53,613 nucleotides of DNA from Chitinophagales bacterium. GTDB lineage: Bacteria; Bacteroidota; Bacteroidia; Chitinophagales; S012-47. The DNA lies in NCBI GenBank assembly GCA_026981615.1, contig JALSIH010000155.1, positions 1 through 53,613 of the forward strand, written 5' to 3'. Every line of letters starts with the position of its first letter. Positions within the stretch are counted from its first letter, which is position 1. Made by a program: the position numbers and the translations under genes. Shown here piece after piece: positions 45,142 through 53,613 of this stretch. Under the pieces are notes generated by a model. That model had not been told where the DNA came from, made no database searches, and saw only the letters and a program-made list of their open reading frames with translations.

Positions 45142-47718
45142 TTGCAGCACAGGCTCCGGACATACTTAACGGCACTTTTTATGCTCTTCGCACATCAAAA
45201 TGTGCTTTTTGCGGGCAAATCTGTATTGATTATAGAGCAGCCGGCCGCCCAAAATGTGAATTCGGGGATATCTATTCCCGATTCGCTCGTATCTGACACG
45301 CTTGCGGGAAACGGGAAAAAGGACAGCTTGAAGGTGTTGAATATCCCTTTTTCACCCGATACCCTGGATGCGGAAGTCCTTTATAAATCAACGGATTCTG
45401 CCGTGATTGACCTGGAAGCCCGGCAATTCCGCCTTTACGGGGATGTGGAGATTCATTATGATCAAATTCAGCTTTCGGCAGCCCGGGTCACCTTCGATTG
45501 GAAGAAGAATATCATCTATGCCGAAGGAATCACAGACAGCAGCGGAAAGCGCATCGGGCGGCCGAAATTCAATGATGGAAATGAATCTTTCGAAGCCGGA
45601 CGCATTGCCTACAACTTTAAAAGCGGCAAAGGCAAGATATACGACCTGATGACCCGGGAAGGGGAGGGCTTTCTGCACACAGAGGAGGCAAAAAAACTGG
45701 ACAACAATGTGATCTATGCCCGGAAAGTGAGGTATACCACCTGCGACCTTGACCATCCGCATTTTTACGTGGAAGCCAACCCCTCGAAGGTAGTGCCCGA
45801 CAAGATACTGGTGGCCGGGCCGGCCAATCTGGTGATTGAGGGAGTGCGCACACCCTTTGTCTTGCCCTTTGCCTTGTTTCCGTTGAAGAAAGAGGAAAGA
45901 CAGAGCGGATTGATCCTTCCTTCTGTAGTAAATACCGGAAATTTCGGATACGGACTGACCAATGGCGGATATTATTTCTCGCTGAGCGATTACTATGATC
46001 TTTCCCTTACGGGCGATATTTATTCAAGCGGGAGCTACGGGATACGTATAAATACCGGCTTTAAAAAACGCTACAAATATTCCGGAAACTTATCATTCTC
46101 TTATAATCGCTTTAAGACCGGATCTGCTCTTTTCGAATCGCTGAATATTACCAAAACCACGAAAGTGACCGGCAGCTTCCGAATCGACCCGAAAGCCTGG
46201 CCCAACAATGACTTCAGCATTAATCTCAACTTCGGGTCAAGCAATTACAACCTTTTCAACGAGCTGAGTCTCGACAATCGCCTGAATAATACCTATTCTT
46301 CTTCGATGAGTTATTCGCATCGTTTTCCGGAGCGTTGGCGTCTGCGTTTCGAGGCCAAAGCCCGTTATTTTCAAAGCATTCAGAAGCGCGAAATTACCCT
46401 TACACTGCCGGAATTATTTATCGGTACGCAGACGATATTTCCGTTCGAACGAAAAAATGCCATTGGAGGCAAGAAATGGTATGAGAAAATTAACTTTTCC
46501 TGGAGACTGAATTCGCAGAACTCGGTTCGTCTGCCCGATTCCACATTTTTCAGCCGCAATACCCTGGAGCAGATGCAATTCGGTGTAAGCCAGAAAGTCC
46601 CGGTAACTGCCAACTTCAAAGTGCTGAAATACTTCAACCTGGCTCCCAGCATTCGATACAACGAAGATTGGTATATGCGAAGTTACAACTACAGATATGA
46701 TCCTGTGGTGCTTGAGGATTCCAGCATAAGGTATGTGCAGGTAGATACTTCCAGAGGGTTTAAGGCGGTACGGTATTACAGCACAGCCCTGTCTGTTCAG
46801 ACCAATCTTTACGGTTTCTTGCGTTTCCCGGGGCGAAAAATACGCGCCATACGACATAAACTGACTCCCTCCATCTCGCTTAGCTACAATCCCAACTTTG
46901 CCGAGCCGCGCTTTGGATATTATGATATGATCCCCGTCAACCCCGAAGGCGATGAACAGACCTTTAAAACCTATCCATCCTTGTACGGCAGCCCTCCCAC
47001 ACGCGAATTCGGAGGGGTCAACTTTTCATTGCTCAACAACGTGGAGATGAAACTGGCCGATCCCACGGATACCCTCTCGGGAACCAAAAAGGTAACTTTG
47101 ATTGACAATTTGAATATCACGGGCAATTACAATTTTGTAGCCGATACCCTTCAATGGGGCCTGATCAGCATGAGCGGTTATACCAACCTCTTCAAGCGCA
47201 AGCTACGGATCAACTACAATGCCCGTTTGGACCCTTATGCGCTGAATGAGCTGGGACTGCGGGTGAATCGCTTTTATTTCAATGAAAAGGGCCTGCCGTT
47301 GCGATTTGAAAGTGCCAACCTGACGATAAATACAAGCTGGACGCAAAAAGACATGGAGGCACTGGGTTTTCCTTTCAATGTTAACCTGAGCTACAACCTG
47401 AATCTGGACAAAGGCATGCCCGGCAATGCTGACACACTCCTTGTCACACAGGGGGCAGGCATACGGCTTTCAATGGACCCCACGTCCAGTTGGCAGATGC
47501 GTCTTGATCTGCGATACGACATTGCCAGGCGAGATATTGCCGGCCTTACCATTGATATTTCACGGGATTTGCACTGCTGGTTTATGTCCTTCAACTGGAT
47601 ACCCACCGGTTTTGCCAAACGCTATACTTTCACCATACAGGCACGCAGCAGTCTCCTTAAAGACCTGAGGCTGAGGAAGCAGAGTGACCCTTATGCCAAT
47701 TTCCCGCAGTTTCAATAA
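45142..47718 (+). CDS. lptD: LptD-like LPS assembly outer membrane protein
   Basis: An 858-residue outer membrane protein. The N-terminal part has OstA-like repeats (RQFRLYGDVEIHYDQIQLSA, then IIYAEGITDSSGKR) and the rest is a large barrel with many strands such as GLTNGGYYFSLSDYYDLSL. LptD inserts LPS into the outer leaflet. The likely start is TTG at 45142, because it gives a full signal sequence (MQHRLRTYLTALFMLFAHQ); an ATG at 45181 would give a shorter one. It diverges from the amidase gene and lies near OstA-like and MCE genes, an envelope cluster. Confidence 0.88.
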   Translation: MQHRLRTYLTALFMLFAHQNVLFAGKSVLIIEQPAAQNVNSGISIPDSLVSDTLAGNGKKDSLKVLNIPFSPDTLDAEVLYKSTDSAVIDLEARQFRLYGDVEIHYDQIQLSAARVTFDWKKNIIYAEGITDSSGKRIGRPKFNDGNESFEAGRIAYNFKSGKGKIYDLMTREGEGFLHTEEAKKLDNNVIYARKVRYTTCDLDHPHFYVEANPSKVVPDKILVAGPANLVIEGVRTPFVLPFALFPLKKEERQSGLILPSVVNTGNFGYGLTNGGYYFSLSDYYDLSLTGDIYSSGSYGIRINTGFKKRYKYSGNLSFSYNRFKTGSALFESLNITKTTKVTGSFRIDPKAWPNNDFSINLNFGSSNYNLFNELSLDNRLNNTYSSSMSYSHRFPERWRLRFEAKARYFQSIQKREITLTLPELFIGTQTIFPFERKNAIGGKKWYEKINFSWRLNSQNSVRLPDSTFFSRNTLEQMQFGVSQKVPVTANFKVLKYFNLAPSIRYNEDWYMRSYNYRYDPVVLEDSSIRYVQVDTSRGFKAVRYYSTALSVQTNLYGFLRFPGRKIRAIRHKLTPSISLSYNPNFAEPRFGYYDMIPVNPEGDEQTFKTYPSLYGSPPTREFGGVNFSLLNNVEMKLADPTDTLSGTKKVTLIDNLNITGNYNFVADTLQWGLISMSGYTNLFKRKLRINYNARLDPYALNELGLRVNRFYFNEKGLPLRFESANLTINTSWTQKDMEALGFPFNVNLSYNLNLDKGMPGNADTLLVTQGAGIRLSMDPTSSWQMRLDLRYDIARRDIAGLTIDISRDLHCWFMSFNWIPTGFAKRYTFTIQARSSLLKDLRLRKQSDPYANFPQFQ

Positions 47719-47727
47719 GCAAATCCC

Positions 47728-48132
47728 TCAGCGTCTCAGCCGGATATGTGCGTCCAGGCTGTATTTGCCGGCTCCGGTCAGGGCCAGGCCTGCGGCCACA
47801 CTCAACATTTCCAAGGCATGCCAATAGGATTGACCTTGTGCCGTATGCATGAGAATGGCCACCACCATGGTGCAGGCTATCAACAGCGCTGCGGGCCGTG
47901 TCAGTAAGCCGAGCGCAATAAGAAGCCCACCGCCAAATTCGGCAAAAGCCGCCATAAAACCCCAGAAAACATAGGCGAAGTCCAGGCCGGCATAGGCAAT
48001 ATTGGCACCCAGTTTCTCCCAGGTCTCGGGGCCTCCGCTGATTTTTGAATAGCCGTGGTTGAAAGCAAATGACAATCCGATGCCCACACGGATAGTCAAA
48101 AGTCCCAAGTTTAATAAAATGCTTTTTTTCAT
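47728..48132 (-). CDS. DoxX family membrane protein
   Basis: The 134-residue protein has four membrane segments and the family pattern: GLLTIRVGIGLSFAFNHGYSK (TM1), AYVFWGFMAAFAEFGGGLLIALGLLTRPAALL (TM2-3, quoted only as AFAEFGGGLLIALGLLTRPA) and a final span. DoxX-like proteins may be linked with quinone or redox chemistry, but the reaction is uncertain. It ends tail to tail with the LptD gene, nine bases apart, and has no operon partner that is clear. Confidence 0.85.
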   Translation of the reverse strand: MKKSILLNLGLLTIRVGIGLSFAFNHGYSKISGGPETWEKLGANIAYAGLDFAYVFWGFMAAFAEFGGGLLIALGLLTRPAALLIACTMVVAILMHTAQGQSYWHALEMLSVAAGLALTGAGKYSLDAHIRLRR

Positions 48133-48201
48133 TCTGAGTATCGGGGTTTATGTTCGGGAAACTTGTTAAACCGCTCGATTGAGAAAAAGCGGGATTTCTT
48201 T

Positions 48202-48921
48202 CTATTTGTTCCGGTCGTAATAGTCAAATACTTTTTTCATGAGGGCCGTAGTGCGTTCCAGGGGATTTTCACGTATGGATTTTTCTTCATCGGCCACCAT
48301 TTTGAAGACACCGTCAAGGGCGCGTCTGTTGACATAGTCCACCAAGTCGGGGTTCACGTCCTTTACCAGCGGTATCTTGTTGTATTCCGATATCATCTCG
48401 TTCCAGTACCGCGTGGCATCCACCTTTTCCAGCGACTTGCTGATGACGGGCTTGAACTCATTGTAAAGTTTGTCATACGTTTTGCTCCGGAGATAATGGG
48501 TGGCAGCAGTGTCTTCACCGAAGAGGATTTTCATGGCATCACCGAAACTCATCTCCCTGATGGCCTGGAGGAATATCGGTTTGGCTTTTGATGCTGCATC
48601 TTCGGCTGCGCGATTGATGCTCAGCTCCGCCCGGTCAACAAGGCTGCCCAGCCCTACGGAGCGTAAGGTGGAAGTTACCTTGTCAAGTTCGGAAGGCAGC
48701 GGAATGCGCACCTTAGGATTGCCATAAAATCCATCGCTTTTCGAGAGCATCTCGCTCCCTTTCGATATGCCTTTTATAAGTGCATCTTTGAGGCCCGAAG
48801 CGGCCTCCTGCTGCGATATTCCCGTGCCGGTCGTTCCGCTGATAAGCTCCTCTAACTCGCAGGACGAGACGAGAAAAAGAAAAAGAATGAGTGTCAGTGT
48901 GTGAATGCTTCGCTTTGTCAT
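48202..48921 (-). CDS. DUF4197 lipoprotein
   Basis: The 239-residue protein has a lipoprotein signal (LFLFLVSSCELEE, Cys at about 20) and the DUF4197 pattern: a helical domain with ISQQEAASGLKDALIKGISKG and NPKVRIPLPSELDKV, then ATHYLRSKTYDKLYNEFKP. The family is widespread in Proteobacteria and Bacteroidota and has no known role. The export signal and Cys suggest an outer membrane lipoprotein facing the periplasm. It stands alone and diverges from cinA. Confidence 0.87.
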   Translation of the reverse strand: MTKRSIHTLTLILFLFLVSSCELEELISGTTGTGISQQEAASGLKDALIKGISKGSEMLSKSDGFYGNPKVRIPLPSELDKVTSTLRSVGLGSLVDRAELSINRAAEDAASKAKPIFLQAIREMSFGDAMKILFGEDTAATHYLRSKTYDKLYNEFKPVISKSLEKVDATRYWNEMISEYNKIPLVKDVNPDLVDYVNRRALDGVFKMVADEEKSIRENPLERTTALMKKVFDYYDRNK

Positions 48922-49001
48922 TTGTATGGTGTTTTTTTAACGGAGGAGAAAAATTAATAAGAGATTCGTTCTAGCTTTACAAATAAGAGTCCAAAATAGC
49001 C

Positions 49002-50264
49002 ATGAAAGCAGAAATAATTACCATCGGAGACGAAATATTGTATGGGCAAACAGTGGATACCAACAGTGCCTGGCTTGGAACACATCTGAATGCGATGGGG
49101 ATTGAGGTAACTGAAATACTGACGGTACCCGATCGCAGGGAAGCCATTCTGGACGCCTTGAAAAGAGCTTCTTCGGGGCATGAGCTTATTCTCATGACGG
49201 GAGGACTGGGTCCTACCAATGACGACATTACCAAAAAGACCCTGGCCGAATACTTTGGCGCAGACCTGAAGCGAAACAAGGAAATAGAAGAACAGGTAAA
49301 AGCGCTTTTCAGGCGATGGAATCGGGAAGCGGCAGCCGTTAACCTTGCCCAGGCCGATTTGCCGGAGAATTGCGAAGCCCTGCCCAATCCTCTCGGTACG
49401 GCTCCCGGAATGTTCTTTCATGAAAACGGGAAGGTATTTGCTTCACTGCCGGGAGTTCCGCATGAGATGCAGGCGATCTTCCGGGATGAACTTGCTCCCC
49501 GGTTGCAAAAATTGTGGAAACTCCCGACCATCCGGCACTATTTTGTAATGACGGCCGGCATGGGCGAGTCGGATATTGCATCGCGGCTTCGGGATTTTGA
49601 AGAGTGCTTGCCCGAAAACGTAAATCTGGCCTACTTGCCATCGCTCGGGATGGTCAAATTGCGGCTGACCGCCCGTGGCAGGAATGGCGAGAAACTGGAC
49701 CCAATGCTGGAAAAGCTCGGCAGGGAATTGATGCCCCTTTTGCCCGATATCGTTTATTACAGCGGGACGGACGAGAAAATGAGCATCAGCAAGGCGGTCG
49801 GGCAAATGTTGCTGGAAAATAAGGCACGCCTTTCCACTGCCGAAAGTTGCACCGGTGGAAAGATTGCCGCAGACATCACGGCCATACCGGGTGCGTCACA
49901 TTATTTCGAGGGAAGCGTGGTGGCCTATTCCAACCGGGTAAAAGAGAAGATGCTCGGAGTGCGGTCCGAAACGCTCGAAGCATACGGGGCCGTGAGCGAG
50001 CAAACCGTAAAAGAGATGGCCGAAGGAGTACGCAAACGGATGGCAACGGAATATGCCCTTGCCGTGTCGGGCATAGCAGGCCCCGAAGGCGGAAGCCCCG
50101 AAAAACCAGTGGGAACCGTCTGGACGGCCATCGCTTCGCCTGACGGAGTGCAGACAAAACTTTTGCACCTCGGAGGAGGCAGGCGTGAGATCATTCAGTT
50201 GACATCCAACCTGACCCTGCATCTGCTCCGCAGAAGCATCCAACGCAATGAGGAGGGGCGGTGA
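49002..50264 (+). CDS. cinA: CinA family protein (nicotinamide-nucleotide amidase)
   Basis: The 420-residue protein has both CinA domains: an N-terminal MoCF-like domain (IITIGDEILYGQTVDTNSAW, then TGGLGPTNDDITKK), which in relatives is an ADP-ribose pyrophosphatase, and a C-terminal amidase domain (STAESCTGGKIAADITAIPG and VSGIAGPEGGS) that opens NMN to nicotinic acid mononucleotide in pyridine nucleotide recycling. A near-match box TAGCTTTA lies about 25 bases upstream. Despite the name, a competence role is not shown here. Confidence 0.93.
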   Translation: MKAEIITIGDEILYGQTVDTNSAWLGTHLNAMGIEVTEILTVPDRREAILDALKRASSGHELILMTGGLGPTNDDITKKTLAEYFGADLKRNKEIEEQVKALFRRWNREAAAVNLAQADLPENCEALPNPLGTAPGMFFHENGKVFASLPGVPHEMQAIFRDELAPRLQKLWKLPTIRHYFVMTAGMGESDIASRLRDFEECLPENVNLAYLPSLGMVKLRLTARGRNGEKLDPMLEKLGRELMPLLPDIVYYSGTDEKMSISKAVGQMLLENKARLSTAESCTGGKIAADITAIPGASHYFEGSVVAYSNRVKEKMLGVRSETLEAYGAVSEQTVKEMAEGVRKRMATEYALAVSGIAGPEGGSPEKPVGTVWTAIASPDGVQTKLLHLGGGRREIIQLTSNLTLHLLRRSIQRNEEGR

Positions 50265-50299
50265 TTTCCCTTTTTGGACGGAAAAGTCTTCTCCGCATC

Positions 50300-50331
50300 T
50301 TTGCCCGCGATAGGCAAAAGGGTTAAATTTG
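50300..50331 (+). promoter_or_regulatory. Promoter of the E2 gene
   Basis: TTTG (50300-50303), 20 bases, TAAATTTG (50324-50331): the best full match to the Bacteroidota promoter in the window. A possible TTG start at 50329 lies inside the box, which supports the ATG at 50356. Confidence 0.7.
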
Positions 50332-50355
50332 GGGCATCAACAGAAATCTTACACC

Positions 50356-51696
50356 ATGGCAGAAAAGGATCTGATCATGCCCAAAATGGGCGAAAGCATA
50401 ATGGAAGCCACCATTCTCAACTGGCTCAAGAAAGAAGGTGATCCGGTAGAGGAAGATGAACCCGTATTGGAGATCGCCACCGACAAAGTCGACTCTGAGG
50501 TACCCTCGCCCTACACGGGCACGCTGAAAAAAATACTCTATGAGGTAAACGATGTGGTGGAAGTGGGCAAGCCGATCGCCCGCATTGAGGTTGCCGGTGA
50601 AGAGGGTGCGGAAGCTGTGGAAACAGCTCCGGCTCCTCCGGTGGAAGAGCTAAGGCAAAACGAAGTTCAAAGCGAAGCCCGGCCGGTGATGGCCGGAGTG
50701 GATGAGCCGGGACTGCAGACGGGCAAGGGAAGCAACGGCCGGCATCAGAAAGAACGTTTTTATTCTCCCCTTGTAATGAATATTGCGCGGCAGGAAGGCA
50801 TCAGCATGCAGGAGCTTGAGAAAGTGCCCGGCAGCGGAAGAGCGGGAAGAGTGACGAAAAAAGACATTCTGAGTTACCTGAAAGCTCGCCAGGCTCCGCA
50901 GGCAGCTCCGGCAGCTAGCCCGGTGACACAAGCCCCGGCAGCTCCGGCACCTGAAAAAACGGCAGCTCCGGCTGCAAGCAGCAGCGGGGAAGTGGAAATC
51001 ATAGAAATGGACCGCATGCGCAGGATGATTGCCGACCACATGCTGCAATCAAAGCATACTTCGGCTCATGTCACTTCTTTTGTCGAAGCCGATGTGACCA
51101 ACCTCGTGCACTGGCGCAACAAGGTGAAAAACGATTTTCTGAAAAGGGAAGGAGAAAAACTCACTTTTACGCCCATTTTTATCGAGCTGCTTGCCAAAGT
51201 ACTCAAAGAGTTTCCCTATGTCAATGCCTCTATTGACGGATATAAAATCATCGTAAAGAAATATATCAATATCGGAATGGCGGCCGCTCTTCCGAGCGGA
51301 AACCTTATCGTCCCGGTCATCAAGCAGGCCGACCGCTTCAATCTTCTGGGTCTGGCCAAGCAGGTAAACGACCTGGCCCGCAGAGCACGTGAAAACAAAC
51401 TGAAACCCGATGAAATCCGGGACGGCACATTTACGCTCACCAATGTGGGCACCTTCGGCAACCTGGCCGGGACCCCCATCATCAATCAGCCGCAGGTGGC
51501 CATCCTGGCTACGGGTGCTATCAAAAAGAAGCCGGGCATTGTCGAAACCCGGGAAGGCGATATGATAGCCGTAAGGCACTATATGATGATCAGCATGAGC
51601 TATGATCACCGTCTGGTGGACGGAGCCATGGGCGGCAGCTTTATCAGAAGATTTGCCGACCTGCTGGAGGCATGGGATCCCGACCGGGCCATTTAA
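50356..51696 (+). CDS. 2-oxo acid dehydrogenase E2 (dihydrolipoamide acyltransferase)
   Basis: The 446-residue protein has a lipoyl domain (1-77; lipoyl-lysine K44 in ATDKVDSEVP), a peripheral subunit-binding domain (about 127-170, YSPLVMNIARQEGISMQEL, then GSGRAGRVTKKDIL), a Pro/Ala linker, and the catalytic domain with HRLVDG near the C-terminus (H418, D422). It is the core of a pyruvate, 2-oxoglutarate or branched-chain complex. No E1 or E3 gene is in the window, so which complex is uncertain; the linker and lipoyl sequence resemble branched-chain-type E2s. The ATG at 50356 follows a strong promoter. Confidence 0.92.
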   Translation: MAEKDLIMPKMGESIMEATILNWLKKEGDPVEEDEPVLEIATDKVDSEVPSPYTGTLKKILYEVNDVVEVGKPIARIEVAGEEGAEAVETAPAPPVEELRQNEVQSEARPVMAGVDEPGLQTGKGSNGRHQKERFYSPLVMNIARQEGISMQELEKVPGSGRAGRVTKKDILSYLKARQAPQAAPAASPVTQAPAAPAPEKTAAPAASSSGEVEIIEMDRMRRMIADHMLQSKHTSAHVTSFVEADVTNLVHWRNKVKNDFLKREGEKLTFTPIFIELLAKVLKEFPYVNASIDGYKIIVKKYINIGMAAALPSGNLIVPVIKQADRFNLLGLAKQVNDLARRARENKLKPDEIRDGTFTLTNVGTFGNLAGTPIINQPQVAILATGAIKKKPGIVETREGDMIAVRHYMMISMSYDHRLVDGAMGGSFIRRFADLLEAWDPDRAI

Positions 51697-51741
51697 AGCC
51701 GGGCCTTGCGCAATCATGCGGATATCATTTAAAACGAAGAA

Positions 51742-52392
51742 ATGCCTGACACACGATCCCGATGGTTGGCATCGGCTGCACTGATTCTTTCCTGCGCCCT
51801 TGGGTTTGCGGGCCTTGCCTACGAAAAAAGCAGCGAGCTTTTTATTGCCATGAGTCCCTTTCACCTGCTTTTCAGCGCCATCATTCTCTTTTGGTTTCAA
51901 CACAAGTTCAAAAGACCTTTCCGGATTTTCTTCGTCAGCACTTATTTCATTCTCCTGTCCCTTTTGATTCTCAACCGTTTTACGGCTTTCCCGATGGGAG
52001 CGACCGACTACAGCGCATCGCTTGGCCTTTCCTTCTTCAATGTGCCGTTGATTCTGCCTTTGCTCTGGCTGATGATCTTTTACAGTGCGGGCATCATTTC
52101 GGCACGCCTTCCGCTTCCAAAAATTCTTAAAGCCGTGGCGGCTGCAATCTTAATCCTCTTGATGGATATGGTACTTGAGCCGGCTGCCGAAACCCTGAAT
52201 TGGTGGAAATGGGAGCAAAATCAAAATTTGCTGCCGGTCTATTTGACCTGCTTTCTTCTTGCATTCTTCACCATGCTCTTTTTTTACCTTTCACATTTCA
52301 GAAAAACAAATAAGGTCGCTCCTCTGCTTTTCATTATTTACCTTAGCTTTTTTACACTTATCAACCTCTACGGAACGGGTTTTATCTCCTGA
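51742..52392 (+). CDS. CruF-like carotenoid biosynthesis membrane protein (DUF422)
   Basis: The 216-residue protein has about seven membrane segments. FPMGATDYSASLG, then FNVPLILPLLWLMIFYSAGI and DMVLEPAAETLNWWKWE match the pattern of CruF (carotenoid 1,2-hydratase) proteins, where a short acidic and aromatic patch follows the DxxxEP motif. CruF adds water to the psi end of carotenoids. No other carotenoid gene is in the window, so function is by family only. It starts 45 bases after the E2 gene stop on the same strand. Confidence 0.68.
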   Translation: MPDTRSRWLASAALILSCALGFAGLAYEKSSELFIAMSPFHLLFSAIILFWFQHKFKRPFRIFFVSTYFILLSLLILNRFTAFPMGATDYSASLGLSFFNVPLILPLLWLMIFYSAGIISARLPLPKILKAVAAAILILLMDMVLEPAAETLNWWKWEQNQNLLPVYLTCFLLAFFTMLFFYLSHFRKTNKVAPLLFIIYLSFFTLINLYGTGFIS

Positions 52393-52481
52393 ATGATCTG
52401 CTCAGCGCAAGGCTGAACAGGTGCTCCGAGTTTGAAATTTGAGTTAAATTCGAAACGGACCCGCTTTTATAAACCGGCCAT

Positions 52482-52976
52482 ATGCAGGAAATCCGTAAAA
52501 AGTCTGATTGTCCTTTTTGCCAGAAAAACAAAAAGGACTATGTGCTTGAGTCCTTGAATTTTGCCGTGATTTATAATATTTCACCCATTTTGCCCGGCCA
52601 TTGTCTGATCATTCCCAAGTCGCATTGCGAAAGCCTCTTTGAACTGAATGAGGCCGGGCTGGCGGAGTTTATGATTCTGAGCCGCAAGCTGGCGGAACTG
52701 TTAATGCGGGTATTCGATACAAAAGCATTTGACTGGGCCATCCAGGAAGGAGAGGAGGCCGGTCAGTCGCAGGCGCATTTGCACATGCATGTCGTACCTC
52801 GAAAAATCGGTGACTTAAGCGATCCGGGCGCCTGGTACCGGGCCATTCAGCAGAGGGAAAATGACCTGGATACTTTTGAGCGCTTCAGGCTCAGCGAAAA
52901 AGAGCTTGCGGAGCAGACACAACTGCTCAGGAAAGAAGCCGATGCCTACTTCGCCAGTGACTCATTCCTGCTCTGA
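52482..52976 (+). CDS. HIT family protein
   Basis: The 164-residue protein has a CPFC motif near the N-terminus (10-13), LPGHCLIIPKSHCES, and the histidine triad H99-L-H101-M-H103 (QSQAHLHMHVVP), the active site of HIT nucleotide hydrolases and transferases. Members split dinucleoside polyphosphates or AMP-lysine-type substrates. It resembles the FHIT/Ap4A hydrolase branch by the QSxxHxHxH pattern. Its 3' end overlaps the next, convergent gene by 15 bases. Confidence 0.92.
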   Translation: MQEIRKKSDCPFCQKNKKDYVLESLNFAVIYNISPILPGHCLIIPKSHCESLFELNEAGLAEFMILSRKLAELLMRVFDTKAFDWAIQEGEEAGQSQAHLHMHVVPRKIGDLSDPGAWYRAIQQRENDLDTFERFRLSEKELAEQTQLLRKEADAYFASDSFLL

Positions 52977-53480
52977 TCCCTTGCGGAGCAGCATAGACGG
53001 ATCGTATTCATACATAAATTCTTTTTCCTGGGAATAACCGAAGCAGGCAAGGGGAAAATAAATGCGCAATTCTTCCATCAGTTGCGTTGCTTCGCGGCTC
53101 CGGCAGTAGAGTTGCAGGTTCTTCCCGTTGAGCAGGTGAAAATAAAGGCGGGTGCTGTCAAATAGCTTGATGCCGAAAGGCATGGTCTCCATGATGTAGG
53201 GATAAATCCACACGACCGGCTCACGGCCGGGTGTGAGCAATTCGCCAATGCCCGGCTGGCGAAAAGGAAAAAATCGAAATGCATACAAGGCAAGCAGCAA
53301 AGCCGTGAGCATAAATACAAAACCGCTCCACAACCAGAAGACTGGCGCTTCAATGCGATGGAGCAGGGGATATCCCGAAAGGATAAGCCCGGTGAGAAAG
53401 AGAAGAATGGCCCAAAATATACGATAGTTCCTGTTGCGTTTTTCTATGTGCTCAATCACAAGCCTGATGTCGCGGTACAT
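52962..53480 (-). CDS. Hypothetical membrane protein
   Basis: The 172-residue protein has two membrane segments near the N-terminus (about 20-38, FWAILLFLTGLILSGYPLL, and 49-70), then a soluble part with no recognised domain. The soluble part has alternating strand and helix (PVVWIYPYIMETMPFG, then FHLLNGKNLQLYC). It is convergent with the HIT gene. I recognise no family. The rest of the window, 53481-53613, holds no gene I can support. Confidence 0.6.
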   Translation of the reverse strand: MYRDIRLVIEHIEKRNRNYRIFWAILLFLTGLILSGYPLLHRIEAPVFWLWSGFVFMLTALLLALYAFRFFPFRQPGIGELLTPGREPVVWIYPYIMETMPFGIKLFDSTRLYFHLLNGKNLQLYCRSREATQLMEELRIYFPLACFGYSQEKEFMYEYDPSMLLRKGSEQE

Positions 53481-53613
53481 GCCTTAAAATTACACATTGC
53501 AATGAGAGGAAAGAATGAACGTTTTTACCATGGGTCACGCTTGTATACACCGTGCCGGAAAGATGTGTAAAATTAAATCGCAGGAGATTGCCCCGCACCT
53601 TATTTTTATCCTT

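Noticed and set aside
50329-50355. Longer start for the E2 gene (TTG at 50329)
   Set aside because: That codon is inside the TAAATTTG promoter box, and the ATG at 50356 gives the normal N-terminus.

Overview
The window is a chromosomal core segment of a member of the phylum Bacteroidota. The signs are a PorT-type type IX secretion (T9SS) component, secreted proteins with T9SS C-terminal sorting domains, Bacteroidota-only families (GWxTD protein, WbqC, OstA-like protein, DUF3467 after rpoC), the order rpsU - xer recombinase - tRNA cluster - tuf - tRNA-Trp - secE - nusG - rplKAJL - rpoBC, general lack of Shine-Dalgarno sequences, and repeated TAnnTTTG promoter boxes upstream of genes. The genus cannot be fixed from this sequence; T9SS genes, menaquinone synthesis and a CruF-like carotenoid gene fit an environmental lineage.

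Layout. 1-4.8 kb: start of a probable phosphopantetheinyl transferase, a WD40 protein, dcd, porT-ubiE, engB and a small barrel protein. 4.8-12.4 kb: a secreted M36 metallopeptidase, a sodium:alanine-type symporter with an unusual inserted domain, a helix-hairpin-helix protein and an acyl-CoA dehydrogenase. 12.4-30 kb: the gene-expression core, with bS21, a Xer recombinase, a Gfo/Idh oxidoreductase, five tRNAs, EF-Tu, SecE, NusG, uL11, uL1, uL10, bL12 and RNA polymerase beta and beta', followed by DUF3467 and purK-purE. 30-38 kb: a self-contained tRNA-Pro unit, a lipid A type acyltransferase with a GWxTD protein, WbqC, and two large secreted proteins. 38-41 kb: purC, phoH, a SAM hydroxide adenosyltransferase and an ABM-domain protein. 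41-48 kb: an envelope group (OstA/LptA-like, MCE/MlaD, amidase, LptD-like). 48-53.6 kb: DoxX, DUF4197, CinA, a 2-oxo acid dehydrogenase E2, a CruF-like carotenoid protein, a HIT protein and a small membrane protein.

The genes form housekeeping modules: transcription and translation, purine synthesis (purE, purK, purC), outer-membrane and LPS biogenesis (OstA-like, LptD, MCE, LpxL-like), and T9SS secretion with likely clients. I see no prophage, insertion sequence, CRISPR array or defence island, and no convincing new multi-gene system. The observations most worth following are small in scale: a Shine-Dalgarno-like site before rpsU, abutting or nearly abutting divergent promoter boxes at two gene pairs, a roughly 100-residue domain inserted in the symporter, promoter or start signals packed into terminators, and a Gfo/Idh gene where a hibernation factor gene is usually expected. 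Promoters were called by motif only.
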